DNA of 64,000 nt, from positions 312,032-376,031 of the forward strand of contig KZ627157.1 of assembly GCA_002917775.1 (NCBI GenBank), in the 5' to 3' direction. Of the stretch, positions 24,295 through 35,760 are shown in pieces; positions within the stretch are counted from its first letter, which is position 1, and every line of letters starts with the position of its first letter. The notes under the pieces were generated by a model. That model did no database searches, was not told the DNA's origin, and saw nothing but the letters and a program-made list of their open reading frames with translations. This DNA comes from Glaciozyma antarctica PI12 (taxonomy: Eukaryota > Basidiomycota > Microbotryomycetes > Kriegeriales > Camptobasidiaceae). Made by a program: the position numbers and the translations under genes.

Positions 24295-25544
24295 CTAATC
24301 CGACTCCGCTCCTTCAGAATCCGGCTTGAAGAAGAACGAGATCCCTCTTGCCCGACATGCCACCCTCATCGCGGCAATGTTGTCCTCCTCCCACACCTCG
24401 GCCGCATCGTGCACCGTGAACGTCTCGAGTCGAAAGTCGAGCGAGGCGTCCTGTAATGCAAGCAGGAGGACGCGGGAGAAGATGAACGTGCCGTGGTGGT
24501 TGAAGGATTGGACTTCGAGGTCCCGTAGGCATGGGGGGAGGAGGCGGAAGAGGTTGGTTGAAACCTCGGTCGCGCTAACGAATAACCGCTCGAGCTGCTG
24601 GTAGTGTGGTAAGAGGCGGTCGAAGATGGGAGTGACGTTGGCGTTGAAGTTGGAGAGTTCGTCCAGCGTCGGATTGCTGATGTAGCGGAACTTGCGCATC
24701 GTTTTTGTCGAGGGGAAGAGCGCCGCCATCGTCTCGTCCAACGAGAGGATGCGCTCAAAGTAGAGGTCGACGACTTGGAGAGTCGGTCCCGCGGCGGCGA
24801 GGATGAGGTAGAGGAGTTCGTCGGGGAGGTCGCAATGGAGGCGAAGGTCGACGATAGGGAGAGGAGGTAGGATAGGGAGGGGATTAGGGAGGGGTGCGGG
24901 AGAGGCCCAAAAGTCGAGTTCGAGCCGCTTGAGCGTCGGCAGGGCGAGTTGGATGTCGGTCGCCCGGTAGAGCTCGCTGGTCCATCCTACGTTGGGCTTG
25001 ACGAGTCGAGGAGCGCACACGAGGGAGAGGAGGGGTTTGGAGAGGATGGAGGGGAGGAGAGTGTCCCGCGCCGAATGGTGCAGCGGCCGCACCTGCAGAT
25101 GCTCCACCTTGGGACACGCGTCGATCACGCCGACGAGGACGAGCGAGTCGGCCACCTGCCCCATCTCGAGCTGCGTACCCTCCTCCTCCTCCCCCAGCCC
25201 GATCACGAGCGACCTGACTTTGTCCACCAGATCCGGCCGCTCCCTCGCCGTTCGCAGGAACCTGTCCGCCGCTGGTCGTCCAAGGATCGCTATGGATCGG
25301 TGCAGGACCTACAGGGATGCGCAAGGTTAGCTCGTAGGAAGCAACCTGGCAGGTGCCTTGCACTCACAGACTGCGCCGCCTCCTCCCAACCTCTACACAC
25401 GAGCGCCTTGGACCGTATTGACTCGTTGCTGTCCCAACCGACGAGGCGCCCTCCATACGAATGCTCCGACTCGTCGTCGTCCGATGCTAGGGTGAAGCAA
25501 TCCACCAGGATGTGATAGGGAAGGTTCTGCGCGAGGCTCTGCAT
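24295..25544 (-). CDS. F-box-like protein with leucine-rich C-terminus
   Basis: The N-terminus, MQSLAQNLPYHILVDCFTLA, resembles an F-box helix (LPxxILxxI), and KALVCRGWEEAAQSVLHRS, split by one intron, fits the rest of that motif. The remaining roughly 330 residues are Leu-rich with repeated segments such as LKRLELDFWASP, IVDLRLHCDLPDEL and LQVVDLYFERILS, as in LRR-type substrate receptors of SCF ubiquitin ligases. It ends RGISFFFKPDSEGAESD. One intron (GTGAGTGC donor, GCTAACC branch). Substrate unknown; many such proteins occur in red yeasts. Confidence 0.65.
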
Positions 25545-27221
25545 GGCGCAAGAGCGAGGCGAGGGAGGGCGGGGGAGGAATTCTGGGGAGGAATCGGATT
25601 GGCGTTCCGAGATTGACCGAAGAGCTGACGATTGGGCTCGAACGGTCGGCTACGCGGGAGTAGATGGGCTGCGGAGAGAGGGGGGCTGTTAGTGACTGCT
25701 CGAGGACGGCGAGCGTTTGAGAACTCACGACGGCTCCGCGCGCGCTGAGGACAAGACGGACGGGAGCGAGGCGGGGGGCGAGCCACTGCGCCGAGCTTGA
25801 AGTGGGGAGGAGTTGCTGGATACGCCGCTGTGGTCCTTTGAGGTAACTGCGATGGAGAAGGAAGGGAAGCAGAGTCGTTCCCTTTCTCCGGCTGCAGCCA
25901 AAAGATATCCTCAGACCCAAGTTCGACGCTGAGCTTCCTTCTCCTCGCAGATGTCCGTCGCATCCAATGCTACTGCCAAGTTGGCCGACAGACGCGTGCA
26001 CGAAGGCGCCTTTGCCCGACCACCGTACCGCTTCAGGAAGGTCGCGCGGCGCAGGTCGATTGGGGACGCCATCACGACGCGCGGCGAGGACGAGCTGGGG
26101 ATTCGACACGGAGCAGCAGGGAGCCGGAATCGGTCGGGCGATAGCCGAACGCAGTGCGATCGAGTGGAGGGAGGGGGGTAGGAGACTAAGCAGGACGCCA
26201 CAGGGGCGTTGACGGCGTTTTTTTGCACAACATTGCGCGTCGAGCTGAGCTTCGCGAGCTAGCTTGAGCGAGTCGATGGGCAAGGGGCGGCTGGGTAGAA
26301 GAGGAGGAGCAGGAATGCAAAGCCTTTAGGCGCAGAACAGCAGCCTACGAAGGTGCAGCAGTCGTCGACTGGAGGAGAGGACGACCGTGACGACGCTAGT
26401 TTCCTGCGCATTGCTCTGAGAATCAGTCGTGGGGCTTCGAAGGAAAGGAGGAGACTCGCGAGCTAATCGTTCACCTGCTCGTCGCGCTCGTCTGCGCGTG
26501 GAGGAGAAAGGTCTGCTGGCCCGCCACGTCTGGCGCGTGGAGACGTGCGGAGGGCTGCGTCGCTCAACCTACCGATCCCGGTGTTCGTCGTCGGTCTCTG
26601 ATGAAACGCGAGTATTGTGTGAAGGATCTGAGCGAGCGGCACGACACGGACACACGAGGAGGACAAGCGACCAGCCAGGGAGCGCCCTGCTCTGCTCTTC
26701 GAGACATCCTGCGACTGTCCTGGGCAGGAAGAAAGATCGCCGAAAGAGTCCTCCTTCCCCAAGCGAGTCCTCTCCGCGAACGCTCTTGACCGACTGCCAA
26801 CCCGCTCCCGGGGCCAGAGGCACCTCAGCAACGCTGCCCCTCTGGACGCCGCACGCGCACAATCCCCTCCTGCAGGCGCTCACTACCTGCTACCCCATCC
26901 TCCTCATGTGTGAGCTGCTCCTACCCTCCCGAAACCGCTTCTGAAACCCAAAACTTTCGACGACTCGTCGCCTGACGGGATTTCTCGACGACTTTCGCGG
27001 ATTGTGAGCTGGTCCCCGACGCAAATGGCTGATCGGGACGGCAGATCAGCTGCTTCTTGCTGGCTGGTGGTGCTTGCTGGAGGTTAGGAGGGGAGAGGCA
27101 AGTTTGGAGGGAACTCCTCAGCCGCGCTCCGAGTCCAGGCTTTCTTCCTCGTCTGACGCAAACGCTTTTTGCAAACGCTTTGCTGAGTCCTCTCTGCCTC
27201 CATATCCCTCAGAGTAACCAG
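25545..27221. other. long intergenic region without a convincing gene
   Basis: About 1.7 kb with only unsupported open frames on both strands. A minus-strand frame from about 26070 (MASPIDLRRATFLKRYGG) is followed by no homologous context and overlaps the F-box promoter. The right end runs into a plus-strand transcript leader with a clear intron at about 27222-27273. No repeat, tRNA or transposon part was recognised. Confidence 0.35.
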
Positions 27222-27273
27222 GTGAGCCGCTTCGTCGAACTACAGCTGACCACCTGCTCAACCAAAGCCGCAG

Positions 27274-28256
27274 AACGGAGGAGCACACAGCCTGGTCCAA
27301 CCACCTCCCGACCATCCCAGCTTCTTTCCCTCGCTACGAGCATCGAGGTACGCGCACATAAACGCCACGCTCTATTGCAGCTTTCACGCCCGGAACGCAA
27401 GTTGCTCGACTCCCCTCGCAGCCCGTCAATCTCTCTCCTTCTCATTCTCGACTGTCTCCGTCCTTCCTCCAAACCCATCTTCTCCCCTCCCTCACCACCC
27501 TCGCTACTCCGCACCTTCCCGCCAAACCGATACAAACGCAGATCAACTGGCCCAGCGGACCACCGAACCGGAGCCCACAATCTCGCCCTCATCTCGCCAA
27601 GCGAGGACCTCACTCTCCCTCCCACCTTCTCTCTCCACGAACCCAAGGACATCGTCTCCCGCTCATCCGACTCCTTACCCAAAACCTAGCTCCTCCACCA
27701 CCTCGCACGGCTCTCGGACTCTCGCCCGCGGCGTCTCACTGACTCGCCATCCCCCATCCTCCCGACGAACCCACTCCCGATGCCCTCCGTCGACCTCCGC
27801 CTACTCCTCCACTCCAAGCTTCTCTCCACCGTCTACAGGAATCGAGAGCTCATCATTCCCGGCGGCGGAGTCGCCAACCCAGCCATCTCGCCGCCCCCGG
27901 GAGGTCGAAGATGCTGTCGCCGCTGCAGGAGATTTCCAAGTAGGATAAGCAGGGCGGGGAGCAGGGGAGAACGGAGGAACGGAATGGAGGACGGGGTTCA
28001 ACGAGTGCGATATGTGTGGATTGGCGTTTGCGAGGGCGTTGGCGGAGCACAAGGTGCGTTCCTTGGTGGGCTGGAAGAAGGAGAGGGATCCGCTGACGGC
28101 TTGGGTTGCGGGAGGTATCTCACCCTATACGACCTACGCAGGACGACGCACGACTTGGGTGGACGCTGGAGATGGTGGAGGCGTCGGGAGATCCGGGCCG
28201 ATCTGGCTCGCTGGGCAGCTCGAGCGGTGAGAGGGAGCAGGAGCGCGTTGCCTTGA
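27274..28256 (+). CDS. possible C2H2 zinc-finger gene, start unresolved
   Basis: A plus-strand intron with GTGAGC donor, CTGAC branch and CCGCAG acceptor (about 27222-27273) shows transcription in this direction. The next exon is open in a Ser/Thr/Pro-rich frame to about 27950, without an ATG, and meets an in-frame stop. A short exon near 28000 then encodes NECDMCGLAFARALAEHK up to a GTGCGT donor. After an intron (CTGAC branch) it continues VSHPIRPTQDD. C-x2-C-x10-H-x3-H is two residues shorter than a normal finger. The layout mirrors the neighbour at 28732 (finger cut at the same place by an intron, SHP after it). It may be a diverged paralogue or a decayed gene. Confidence 0.3.
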
Positions 28257-28731
28257 TTTTGTGCTGTAAACGCGGTCAGCGTTCAACTTATTCTGAAGTT
28301 GCGAGGCCAGGAAGAGGAGAAGCAACTTCAGTTGCGAGGAGCGATTCGCCCAGCGAGGGAGCGAGGTGCGACGGACCTCCGGCTTTTGCTCCTTCGCAAC
28401 CTCAGGCCGCGCACGAAGGAAGGAGCAGAGAAGGGAGAGCGCTCTCTTAAATCTCCAAAGTGCTCGAAGTCGAGCGCTGCCTTCGACCTTGCTTCGACGA
28501 GAGATATTCGCAAAGGATCGTCCGACCGGCTCTTTCTTCCCACTCCTCCTGAACCAGCACCACCTGAACCAGCACCACCCAGCACGCAAAGCCTGAGAGC
28601 CTCCAGCTCCGGCTTTCCCTCCTTTCGCGTGCGCAGGTCCATAGCCAGTACCATCCCCCCCACCAAATCTCCGGCGACACCTCGAGAGCCCAGCAAGGCA
28701 ACCCTCTTCGATCCCGCATCTTTCCTAGACC

Positions 28732-29176
28732 ATGCACCGTGCCACCTTCCCTTCCCTCCCCACGCCCCCTCCAGCCCGCGAGGATATCGGCGGCATCTCC
28801 TCTGGATCCGACAGCGACGACGAAGCGAAGAAGAGGGCGGAAGCGCGCGCAGCGGTCGGAGGAGGAGCGGAAGGGCTGGCGACTGGACGAGCGGCGGTTC
28901 CTCCGAGGCGGTACACGTGCGAGGACTGTGGGATGGTGTTTGCCAAAGCGAGTGCGCTATCGGAGCACATCGTGAGTCCCTTCTCGAGCCGTCGCCTCCC
29001 TGAACAGAAAGTTTCGTTGGCTGACGGAACTCTGGTGCGCAGAGAGGATCTCACCCAGCTCCTCCAGGTACACGCTAGCCCTGTTCTGCTTTGTGCTGGG
29101 GCATCTTGACTGACCATCGCGTTTAGTGAAGTCGGAGACGAGCAGTCAGACAGCGAAACCTCTCCAAATCATCTGA
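28732..29176 (+). CDS. single C2H2 zinc-finger protein, 104 aa
   Basis: Three exons (28732-28971, 29043-29067, 29127-29176) join in frame with GTGAGT and GTACAC donors and GCGCAG/GTTTAG acceptors. The product starts MHRATFPSLPTPPPARED, has an acidic patch SSGSDSDDE, then one finger, YTCEDCGMVFAKASALSEHI continued RGSHP. This gives C-x2-C-x12-H-x4-H, a proper C2H2 unit. A short tail ends PLQII. The finger is completed only by splicing in the 25-nt middle exon. Single-finger proteins of this size may bind DNA, RNA or protein; no function is claimed. Confidence 0.6.
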
Positions 29177-29578
29177 GCTGGCGGGGACGACGGCAATGCT
29201 CCACCACGTTCGCCCTCTTTGCTCTGGCTGATCAGGAGTGCTTGCTGATACCTCCCTGGACACAGATAGGACGAGGGAGACGCGAGAGGAGGGAGGTTGT
29301 GAAGGCGATATCACACACGTCGAGCGGACGGGTGCAGCTCCTGTAAACATCGGTGTTTTAACTTCCAGAGGGCGCGCTGCCTAAGCTGTACTGCGCAAGC
29401 TTGAGTCCAGCGAACAGAGAGAAGCGCTAGACCGCCAGCAGCCGAAGTCCGTTGCGAGAGAGTCCTCGAGCGAAACATCAGCGCTACAACGCTTGCCCTT
29501 CTTCCGCCTCCTCGTCTCGTCCTCAATCTCCAGAGCAGCAGCGTTTTTCAGCTTGCCCGCCAATCCACTCGGCTCGCC
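29177..29578. other. intergenic, zinc finger to URI
   Basis: About 400 bp holding the 3' end of the zinc-finger transcript and the promoter and leader of the URI gene. No ORF, RNA or repeat stands out. Confidence 0.35.
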
Positions 29579-32403
29579 ATGGTTCTCAGCCCGGTCAGGA
29601 TCTCCCAGCCTTCCTCCGCCTGGTCCGAAGTCGCGGCGCTCAAGGCACAAGTCGTAGGCCTCCAAAGCGAGATTGGGGCGTACGCAAAGGTGGAGAAGAA
29701 GCTGGAGACCATCACGGACGAGCCCACGTGGCAGGCAATGGTGAGTGGGCCTTCTTCGAAGCTGGGAGGTTGGCGAGGAGGAGCTCTGTCGGCCTTGTGG
29801 CGAGGCAGGAGCTCACACCAGGCGCTCTGGGAGCAGCGACAACAACCTCCCGAGTGCAGAGCGTTCGGCGAGCCCTGCTTCGTGCAGCTTCAACGTACAG
29901 CTCGAGCTTGTCGTGCTGACTACCCCCTGCGCCCTCCCCCAGATTCCTCTCGGACCACTCGCCTCCTTCCCAGGCCAGCTCATCCACACGAACGACATCA
30001 CTCAGACGATTCAACCCTCGCCACCGCAATTGACCTCTCCCTCTTCGACCTCCGGAGCGTGGAAGGTCCTGAAGAGTGCGAAGCAGGCGAGGGAGGGCGC
30101 TTCGCAGAGCCGTCAAGGTCCGTTGGGCGATGCTGGAGGTGGTGTGGAAGCTGATCCTTGTTCTTGCAGAGCTGGCGAAGGATTTGCAAGAGCTTGAGAC
30201 GGAGATTGGGCGCCGTGAGACGGAGATTCGGAGCAGCGGGAACGCAGGACTCGAGGAGGGGTGGAAGCTGAACGAACGGGGCGAGGTGAGCTTCTCCCTT
30301 TCCGTACGTTTGCAGGCTCTGATGAGGGGTCGCAGGTACTGAACGAGGAGGGTCTGCCGGTCTTCGACATTCGCGAGGAACTCGGTCCGGAACCCGTGGT
30401 CGAGGAGGAAGTCAAGAGCTTGCCAGCAGCCGAGGAGCCCCAGCCTACGCCTCGGATGCGGTACCTCATCAAGAAGAACGGAAAGCAGATCGTCCGTGAG
30501 TCCCTTTCTGACTGCTACGCGCAGGCCCACCCTAACCCACTTCCTCGCAGGCCCTCTCAACGTCCCCCTCGCACCAATTTCAGCTCCCTCACAAACTCCC
30601 GCTCCCCCTTCGACCCCCTCTTCAGGCCTCAGTCTCGAAGCGCAGGCGATTTTGGACGAGATAGAGAAGCAGGAGGAGGCAACAGCGGAAACGGAGGCGA
30701 GGACGGAGTCGCAGGAGGAGGACGCCGTGCTCGTCGATGCAGTCGCGGACGCACCCGTTGTACCCAGCGCCCCTTCGAAGCTCGCTGCGCCAGCTGCCAC
30801 TCCGGCACCGCCGAAGCAGAAGCCGTCTGCGAAGGAATCCCTCCCTGGCTTCTCATCTGGCTTCCTCGGACGCCCCAAATCGACCAAGCCCAAGACCCCC
30901 ACTCCTTCCGCCAAACCTACAGCGTCCACTCCCGCAACTTCTCCCGCCTCGCCTTCCATCACCCCTCAAGAGCCCGTCGTCCACCAACCCCTTCACCACA
31001 TCCTCCCGCCTTCGAAGTCTATCTACCGCCCTACTCCTCCTCCTTCCGCCCCTTCGTCTCGTCCCAACTCTCCTCGACCAGATCGTCGAGTCGCCTTCGA
31101 CGTCCCCATCGAGCCCGAAACAAAGTCGCCTAAAGCGAAGCGAGCCGCCATCCCCCTCCCTCCTCCTCCCTCTCACGACGACTTCCCTCAGGAATTCTCC
31201 TCGGATCCTCCTCCACCACCACCTACGCCCAAGGTGCCTTTCCAACGTCCGATTAAAGAGACCGTCGTCGAGCGTCCCATTCGTCCTCCCACGGCGCCCA
31301 AATCTCGTGTGGCGCAGGTGCCGGCGAAGAAGGAGGACGGCGCGCCACTCTTGACGCTCGGTAGGGCGCCGAAGCCAGCTATCGCTGCGACCGTCATTCG
31401 ACCCTCGGCTGGCCCTCCTCAACCTCGCGGTTCAGTACCCGTCGAGACGCCCCCCAGTGCGCCCATCCACACGCTTTCGTTCTCGCAGAACCCTGCGGTT
31501 GCACCTAAGGATGGACAGGCGTCGATTCACGAGCTCGTGCCCGAGGATATCGAGTACGACGACGACATGGACGAGGAGCGACCGTCGTTGACTTCGGACG
31601 GGGAGTCGGACTCGTCTGGGTTTTATGGCAACTCGGACGACGACGACGAGGACGAGATTGATATCGATGGAGCTTTGCATGCGAGGGAGGTCGCGCTCGA
31701 GTATCACCGACAGCGACAGAATCTCGGTGCTGGCGCAGGGACGGGTCCGCTGGGAGGAGGTCTCGAGCCAGATGCCTACGATTCGTGGAATCAGCCCGTA
31801 CGTCTTCGTTCCCTCATTTCTCTAACGCGCGCGACTAACTTATAGGTGCGCAGAACGTTCCTATCGAAGCCACTCTTCAAGGTCGCGTCCCCGGCGTCGG
31901 CCGCTCCTCGCGCTTCCGCACCGGTCGCCTCGAATCGGCTCAGATGATCATCCCCTCGCTTCTCGCGCAACACGTTCGCGAAGACGGGCAAGATTCCGAG
32001 GACGAGGACGACGGTCTCACGCCCGAAGAGCGGGAGAACATCCGCAGGACGCTCGAGATGCTCGCTGGCAGGACGGACGACGGCGGACCTGCGACGCTGG
32101 ATGGGAAGAGGATCGTTCCCGCTGCACGTGGGTCGATCTCGCAGATGTTGGCAGCCCCGCCGGAGGAGGAGAAGGTCGTCAAGGGCAAGGCACCGCCAGT
32201 GGTCAGGGCTGTTGGAGTACCGATTGCGGTGCCGGCGAATCCGACGCTGGAGGTGCGCGAGGAGCCTCAGGCGCCTGTGGAGCGACCAAAGAAGATGTCG
32301 AGGTGCGTTGTCGGCTTTCGCTTTTTCTCGAAATGGCGAGCTAACGAGATTCTTGTTGGGCAGGTTCAAGGCGCGACAGCTGGGGTTGGAGCCAGAGGTG
32401 TAA
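29579..32403 (+). CDS. BUD27: unconventional prefoldin RPB5 interactor (URI/Bud27)
   Basis: Prefoldin-like cochaperone that helps assemble nuclear RNA polymerases via Rpb5 and links to TOR and translation initiation. Start 29579: MVLSPVRISQPSSAWSEV, then the alpha-prefoldin coiled coils ALKAQVVGLQSEIGAYAKVE and ELAKDLQELETEIGRRE flanking IPLGPLASFPGQLIHTND. A long Pro/Ser-rich disordered region and acidic stretches (YDDDMDEE, SDDDDEDEIDID) follow. After the intron near 31800 the frame resumes NVPIEATLQGRVPGVGRS. The C-terminus VERPKKMSRFKARQLGLEPEV is the conserved URI tail. About six introns. Long antisense frames across the Pro/Ser region are shadows. Confidence 0.8.
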
Positions 32404-32687
32404 TCCAACGCGTCCAAGCTCCTCTCTTCGCCTGCGCGTTTTCGGGCTTCGAGTTCTCGGCTACCCATCCGCTCGCATGGAAGAGAGAGGGCGCGTGCTG
32501 CTCGAGGTACCTGCGCTCGTTCATTTTGCTCATCTCGTCCCGCTCTTTCTTGACTTCTTCCTCATTCCAGTCCAGCCCCACCTCCAGCGGTCACTTCCCT
32601 CTCGCGCGACCTCCCCTCCTTCCCCTTCAACGCCTCGTCCGAGCTCGCTCCACCACCTCACTCCACTCCCTCCCCATCGCCTCGTTC

Positions 32688-33068
32688 ATGGCCTCCCTCG
32701 CACCTCGTTACGACGCTCCTTCCCACGTTCCAACCTCACACGGCGTCCAAACGCCCCTCTCCATCACGATCGCTCTCGACCGACCACGCTGCGAAGAGCC
32801 TCAGATCCTTTCCATCGGTCTCCCGCGCACGACGGGCCTGAGGAGCACGTTCGCAACGCTAATGACGCTGGCGGCGCGTCATTCGATCATGGATAGGCAT
32901 CCCAAAGTGGAGGAGAGCGACATCATCGAATGTAGGGTGGATGGGATGTCGACGGGATGCAAGTGCGTGAGGCTTTTGGCGGTGCGACGAGAGGAGCTGA
33001 TGGGATTTGTAGGAGTACGCTTGAGCAGTATGGAGTTTCGAGTGGGGAGCTGGTGGAGATGTTTGTAG
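32688..33068 (+). CDS. hypothetical 126-aa ORF
   Basis: An intronless frame starting MASLAPRYDAPSHVPT and ending FRVGSWWRCL. It contains a mixed hydrophobic/charged stretch (LSITIALDRPRCEEPQILSI, ESDIIECRVDGMSTG) that could be a small folded domain, but no family is recognised. It lies downstream of URI on the same strand, with about 280 bp between, and faces the Nat2-like gene. Could be a real small gene or a chance frame in GC-rich DNA. Confidence 0.25.
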   Translation: MASLAPRYDAPSHVPTSHGVQTPLSITIALDRPRCEEPQILSIGLPRTTGLRSTFATLMTLAARHSIMDRHPKVEESDIIECRVDGMSTGCKCVRLLAVRREELMGFVGVRLSSMEFRVGSWWRCL

Positions 33069-33468
33069 GAGGGACCAACTTGTACTGAGATGACCTGGTC
33101 GCGATCGAGGAGGAGCGGGAGCAGGGGAGCGAGCGCGTAGGCGGTAACTTAGAGCTGGGATTTCGCTGCGGAGGCTCGAAGCTGAAAATGAAGTCTTCAA
33201 TGCGGTGGTATTGCCTGGTATGAGGTTGCGGGCGGTACGAGTGCGAGTGCGCGTCCAGGGACGTTGGTCCGCGAGGGAATGATGACCGTCGCGTGCCAGG
33301 ACGCGAGGTAGACCTTGATCGCGAAAGCGTCGATGCGGTACCGGGCACGGAATTGAGCAGTCTTCGTTTTGCTGTTGTCGGCGCTGCGAGAACGAGGTAT
33401 CGCGAATCAGAGGTGTGCGAAGGCCGACATGCGCCAGTTGGAGGCTCACCTGCGATTCCGAGAGCAAG
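33069..33468. other. convergent spacer
   Basis: About 400 bp between the hypothetical ORF (plus) and the Nat2-like gene (minus). Nothing was recognised. Confidence 0.3.
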
Positions 33469-34144
33469 CTACGACGCCGTCTTCTTCATGTAGCGCGCTC
33501 CAAGGGCTCGCAGTCCTCTAAAGCGCGTAACGATTACGTTGGCAAGCGGTGGAGCGAGCCGGATAGAGAGGAGGAGCCGGAGAGGAAGCAGCGCCCGCAC
33601 ACCAGCGTCGTCAGCTCGCGTTCCCTGATCTAGGACGTTCCTCCACAGACTCACCTTGACCAGCAAGTACGCTCCCACTAGATTCGCGACGTCTCCACCG
33701 ACGTTGATCCCCTCCGGCCGCGCGACCTCCCTCAGCCCTCCACCCACCTCCTCCTCCCTCCTCCTCCTCTCCTCCCTCTCCTCCTTCCCCTCCTTCGAAT
33801 ATCCCAGCACTCCATACCTCCTCCCCACCTTCTTCGCCGTCCCTTCTCCCTCCTTGACCCACTCCCGAACCTTGTCCTTCCCCCAGCCCTCCTCGCCCTC
33901 CAAAGCCCACAGGACCATCGAGTCGCCGACGCCGAGCGACTTGAGGCCCCAGAATCCGAGGAAGACGGGAATCACAGCTGTGACTTCGTGGAGGATGAGG
34001 AAGGAGGCGATGAGGGAGGGAGGATCGGCGAGGGGGGTATCGTGTGCGGAGGATGGCGATGTACGAGGAGAGGAAGGACGGGCGCGGTGGGGTGCTGCTG
34101 TACTGGCGTGGAGCCTGGCGCAGGGTGGGGAATCGCCAGCGCAT
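33469..34144 (-). CDS. mitochondrial membrane protein, Nat2/DUF1279-like
   Basis: Start at 34144 gives MRWRFPTLRQAPRQYSSTPP, a basic, Ser-rich mitochondrial presequence. Then come a membrane helix (SLIASFLILHEVTAVIPVFL, GFWGLKSLGVGDSM), a charged soluble linker and a second helix pair, GGDVANLVGAYLLVK and ALLPLRLLLSIRLAPPLANV. This is the layout of DUF1279/Nat2-type inner-membrane proteins. Two oddities: the presequence frame and the first-helix frame are offset by one base at a run of six C (complement of about 34034), where five C would read RTRYPLADPPSLIAS. Also, 60 nt between LVK and ALLPL start with GTGAGT and contain CTGAC but end without AG, and stay in frame. Function in the family is poorly known. 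Confidence 0.6.
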
Positions 34145-34255
34145 TCGTTTGAGTGGTGTGGTTGGTGCCCAAGTTGATCCCTCTCGTCGCCTTCCCTCCT
34201 CGAGGAAGCTCTCCTTCGACCACGACTTCTCTCCACCGTCGAACAGCCTGCAGCC

Positions 34256-35196
34256 TTACTGTCCAACCCTGCGTATATTCCCCGGTAACCCTAAACCAAC
34301 AACAGCGACTACCCGATAAACAATAATGGTCCGCTCGTCGAGATCACCTAGATCTGCCTCCCCTGGTTCGTATATGTTCGTACACCCGGCACTCCCAGGC
34401 CTCTCAATCCCCGCTCCTGCTCCCCTCCCAGCCTCCCAGCTCCACTCCCTCGTCGGCGTCGGCGCTCGTCCTACGCTCCCAGCGGTGCTTCGTGCGGGCG
34501 AGGTACGCCTCGATCGCGAAGTGTAGCGTTCCTGGTAGGCGCCTGGGAGGTGAAGTCCGCTCGTACTGTCTGGTACGGCCGAGGTGGGGGAGGTGCGGAA
34601 GGACTGGCGGAAGGAGGAGAGGGCGTGCGAAGGGTCTCGAGGCTGCCACGAACTCATCAGCTCGCTCCCTCCCTCGCTCGTCGGACCGAACGTACCTGAG
34701 GAACCTCGTGCGCGCTTAACCAATCCAGCGCTTCCGCAATCTCCCTCTCCCGCCGCCTCTGCTGCTCCTCCCTCATCCGCGCGTTACCGCTTCTCGGGTG
34801 GCGGCCGAACTGCTCGTCCGACCTGAGCATCGCCTTCAAGTCGTCCTTTGCGCGCTGTTGGACTTCGTGCGACGCGCGGAAGAGCTCTGGTTCCTCGATG
34901 GGAGAGTGGAGAGCGCCATAGGGGGTTACGCCACTCGGCGAGGCGAAGGAGGTCGAGAGTCCCAGACGCGGTGGCGGAACTCGTCGAGAGCTGAACGGTT
35001 CCGGCGTCGACGGACGAATGATGGCGGGAGCCGTGGTGGGCGAGGGTGGAGAGTACGTGGATGGGAGAAAGGAGAGCCCGGGGGTTGGATTCTTCGCGAA
35101 AAGAGAGCGGAGAGTTGCGAGTCGCGACTCCGGCCACGGACTCCGTGAACTTGGTTCTTCCGCCCAAGCGAGCGAGCGTGTATTTGCGACCAAAGA
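34256..35196 (-). CDS. unknown protein with DWLS helix module (paralogue of 42472-42797)
   Basis: Two or more exons. The frame reads SLVANTRSLAWAEEPSS from an acceptor at 35196, with no ATG found upstream. A Pro/Ser-rich part includes GVTPYGALHSPIEEPELF. Then a charged helix EEQQRRREREIAEALDWLS followed by AHEVPQ and an intron (GTACGT donor, GTGGCAG acceptor). The last exon is Ser/Arg-rich and ends at 34256. The helix and spacing match the small gene at 42472-42797 (EEKRQRRNDEIKEAVKWLS), and TPYGAL aligns with SPYASL there. No known domain; a lineage-specific family is the simplest reading. The 5' end is uncertain. Confidence 0.45.
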
Positions 35197-35278
35197 CTGC
35201 TCAAAGAGTTGAGTTTATCAGGACGGCGCGCAAACAGCCGTGTACCTCCCTGCCCCAATTATCTTCGTCCCACCCTGG

Positions 35279-35760
35279 CTCCCCTAGCTCCGCTCGCTGC
35301 CACCCTCTCCCATCTCCTTTCTCTTCCCGCCTTTCCTACTCTTTCCCTGCTCCTTCTCCAAGCTTCCTCCACTCTCCGGTACCGCATTACGGGGATCGTA
35401 CCCTGTCTCAGCTCAGCGGCGAACCCCTTCTCAACATTACCGGAGTCCGGGGACGAGGCGTACACGGGTGGTCCGGGCGATTTTGGGGCTGGAGGAGGGT
35501 AGGGAGGTGGGTGCAAAATGGGATCGCAGTAGATGAGGATTGAGATGTGAAGCTGGATGAGGCCAATCGCAAGGAGGAGGACGGCGACCTGAGAATGCGG
35601 AGTCAGTTTCGATTAAAGAGGGAGCGAGGAAGACGCACGTAGATGGTGAAGCGTTGGAAGAATCAGAAGTTGTTTGCTGCAAGCGCGCTTACCGCGAAGG
35701 ATTTGGTGAGCGGCGAGATCAGCGAGGAGGGAACGAAAGGAGGGAGGTATTGCGGAGGAC
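35279..35760 (-). pseudogene. possible remnant of a small membrane protein gene
   Basis: Minus-strand frame with CPPQYLPPFVPSSLISPLTK, an in-frame TGA near 35664, then FFQRFTIY. An intron (GTGCGT donor, CTGAC, CTCAG) leads to VAVLLLAIGLIQLHISILIY, a clear membrane helix. Another possible intron leads to a charged tail SGGSLEKEQGKSRKGGKRKE. Splice signals and hydrophobicity look like a real membrane protein, but no ATG is found and the TGA sits where a Trp would suit. It may be a decayed host gene, or the stop may be an assembly error. Family not recognised. Confidence 0.25.

Noticed and set aside
29712-30962. 416-residue open frame on minus opposite URI
   Set aside because: Lies antisense to the Pro/Ser-rich part of URI; no domain, no splice logic.
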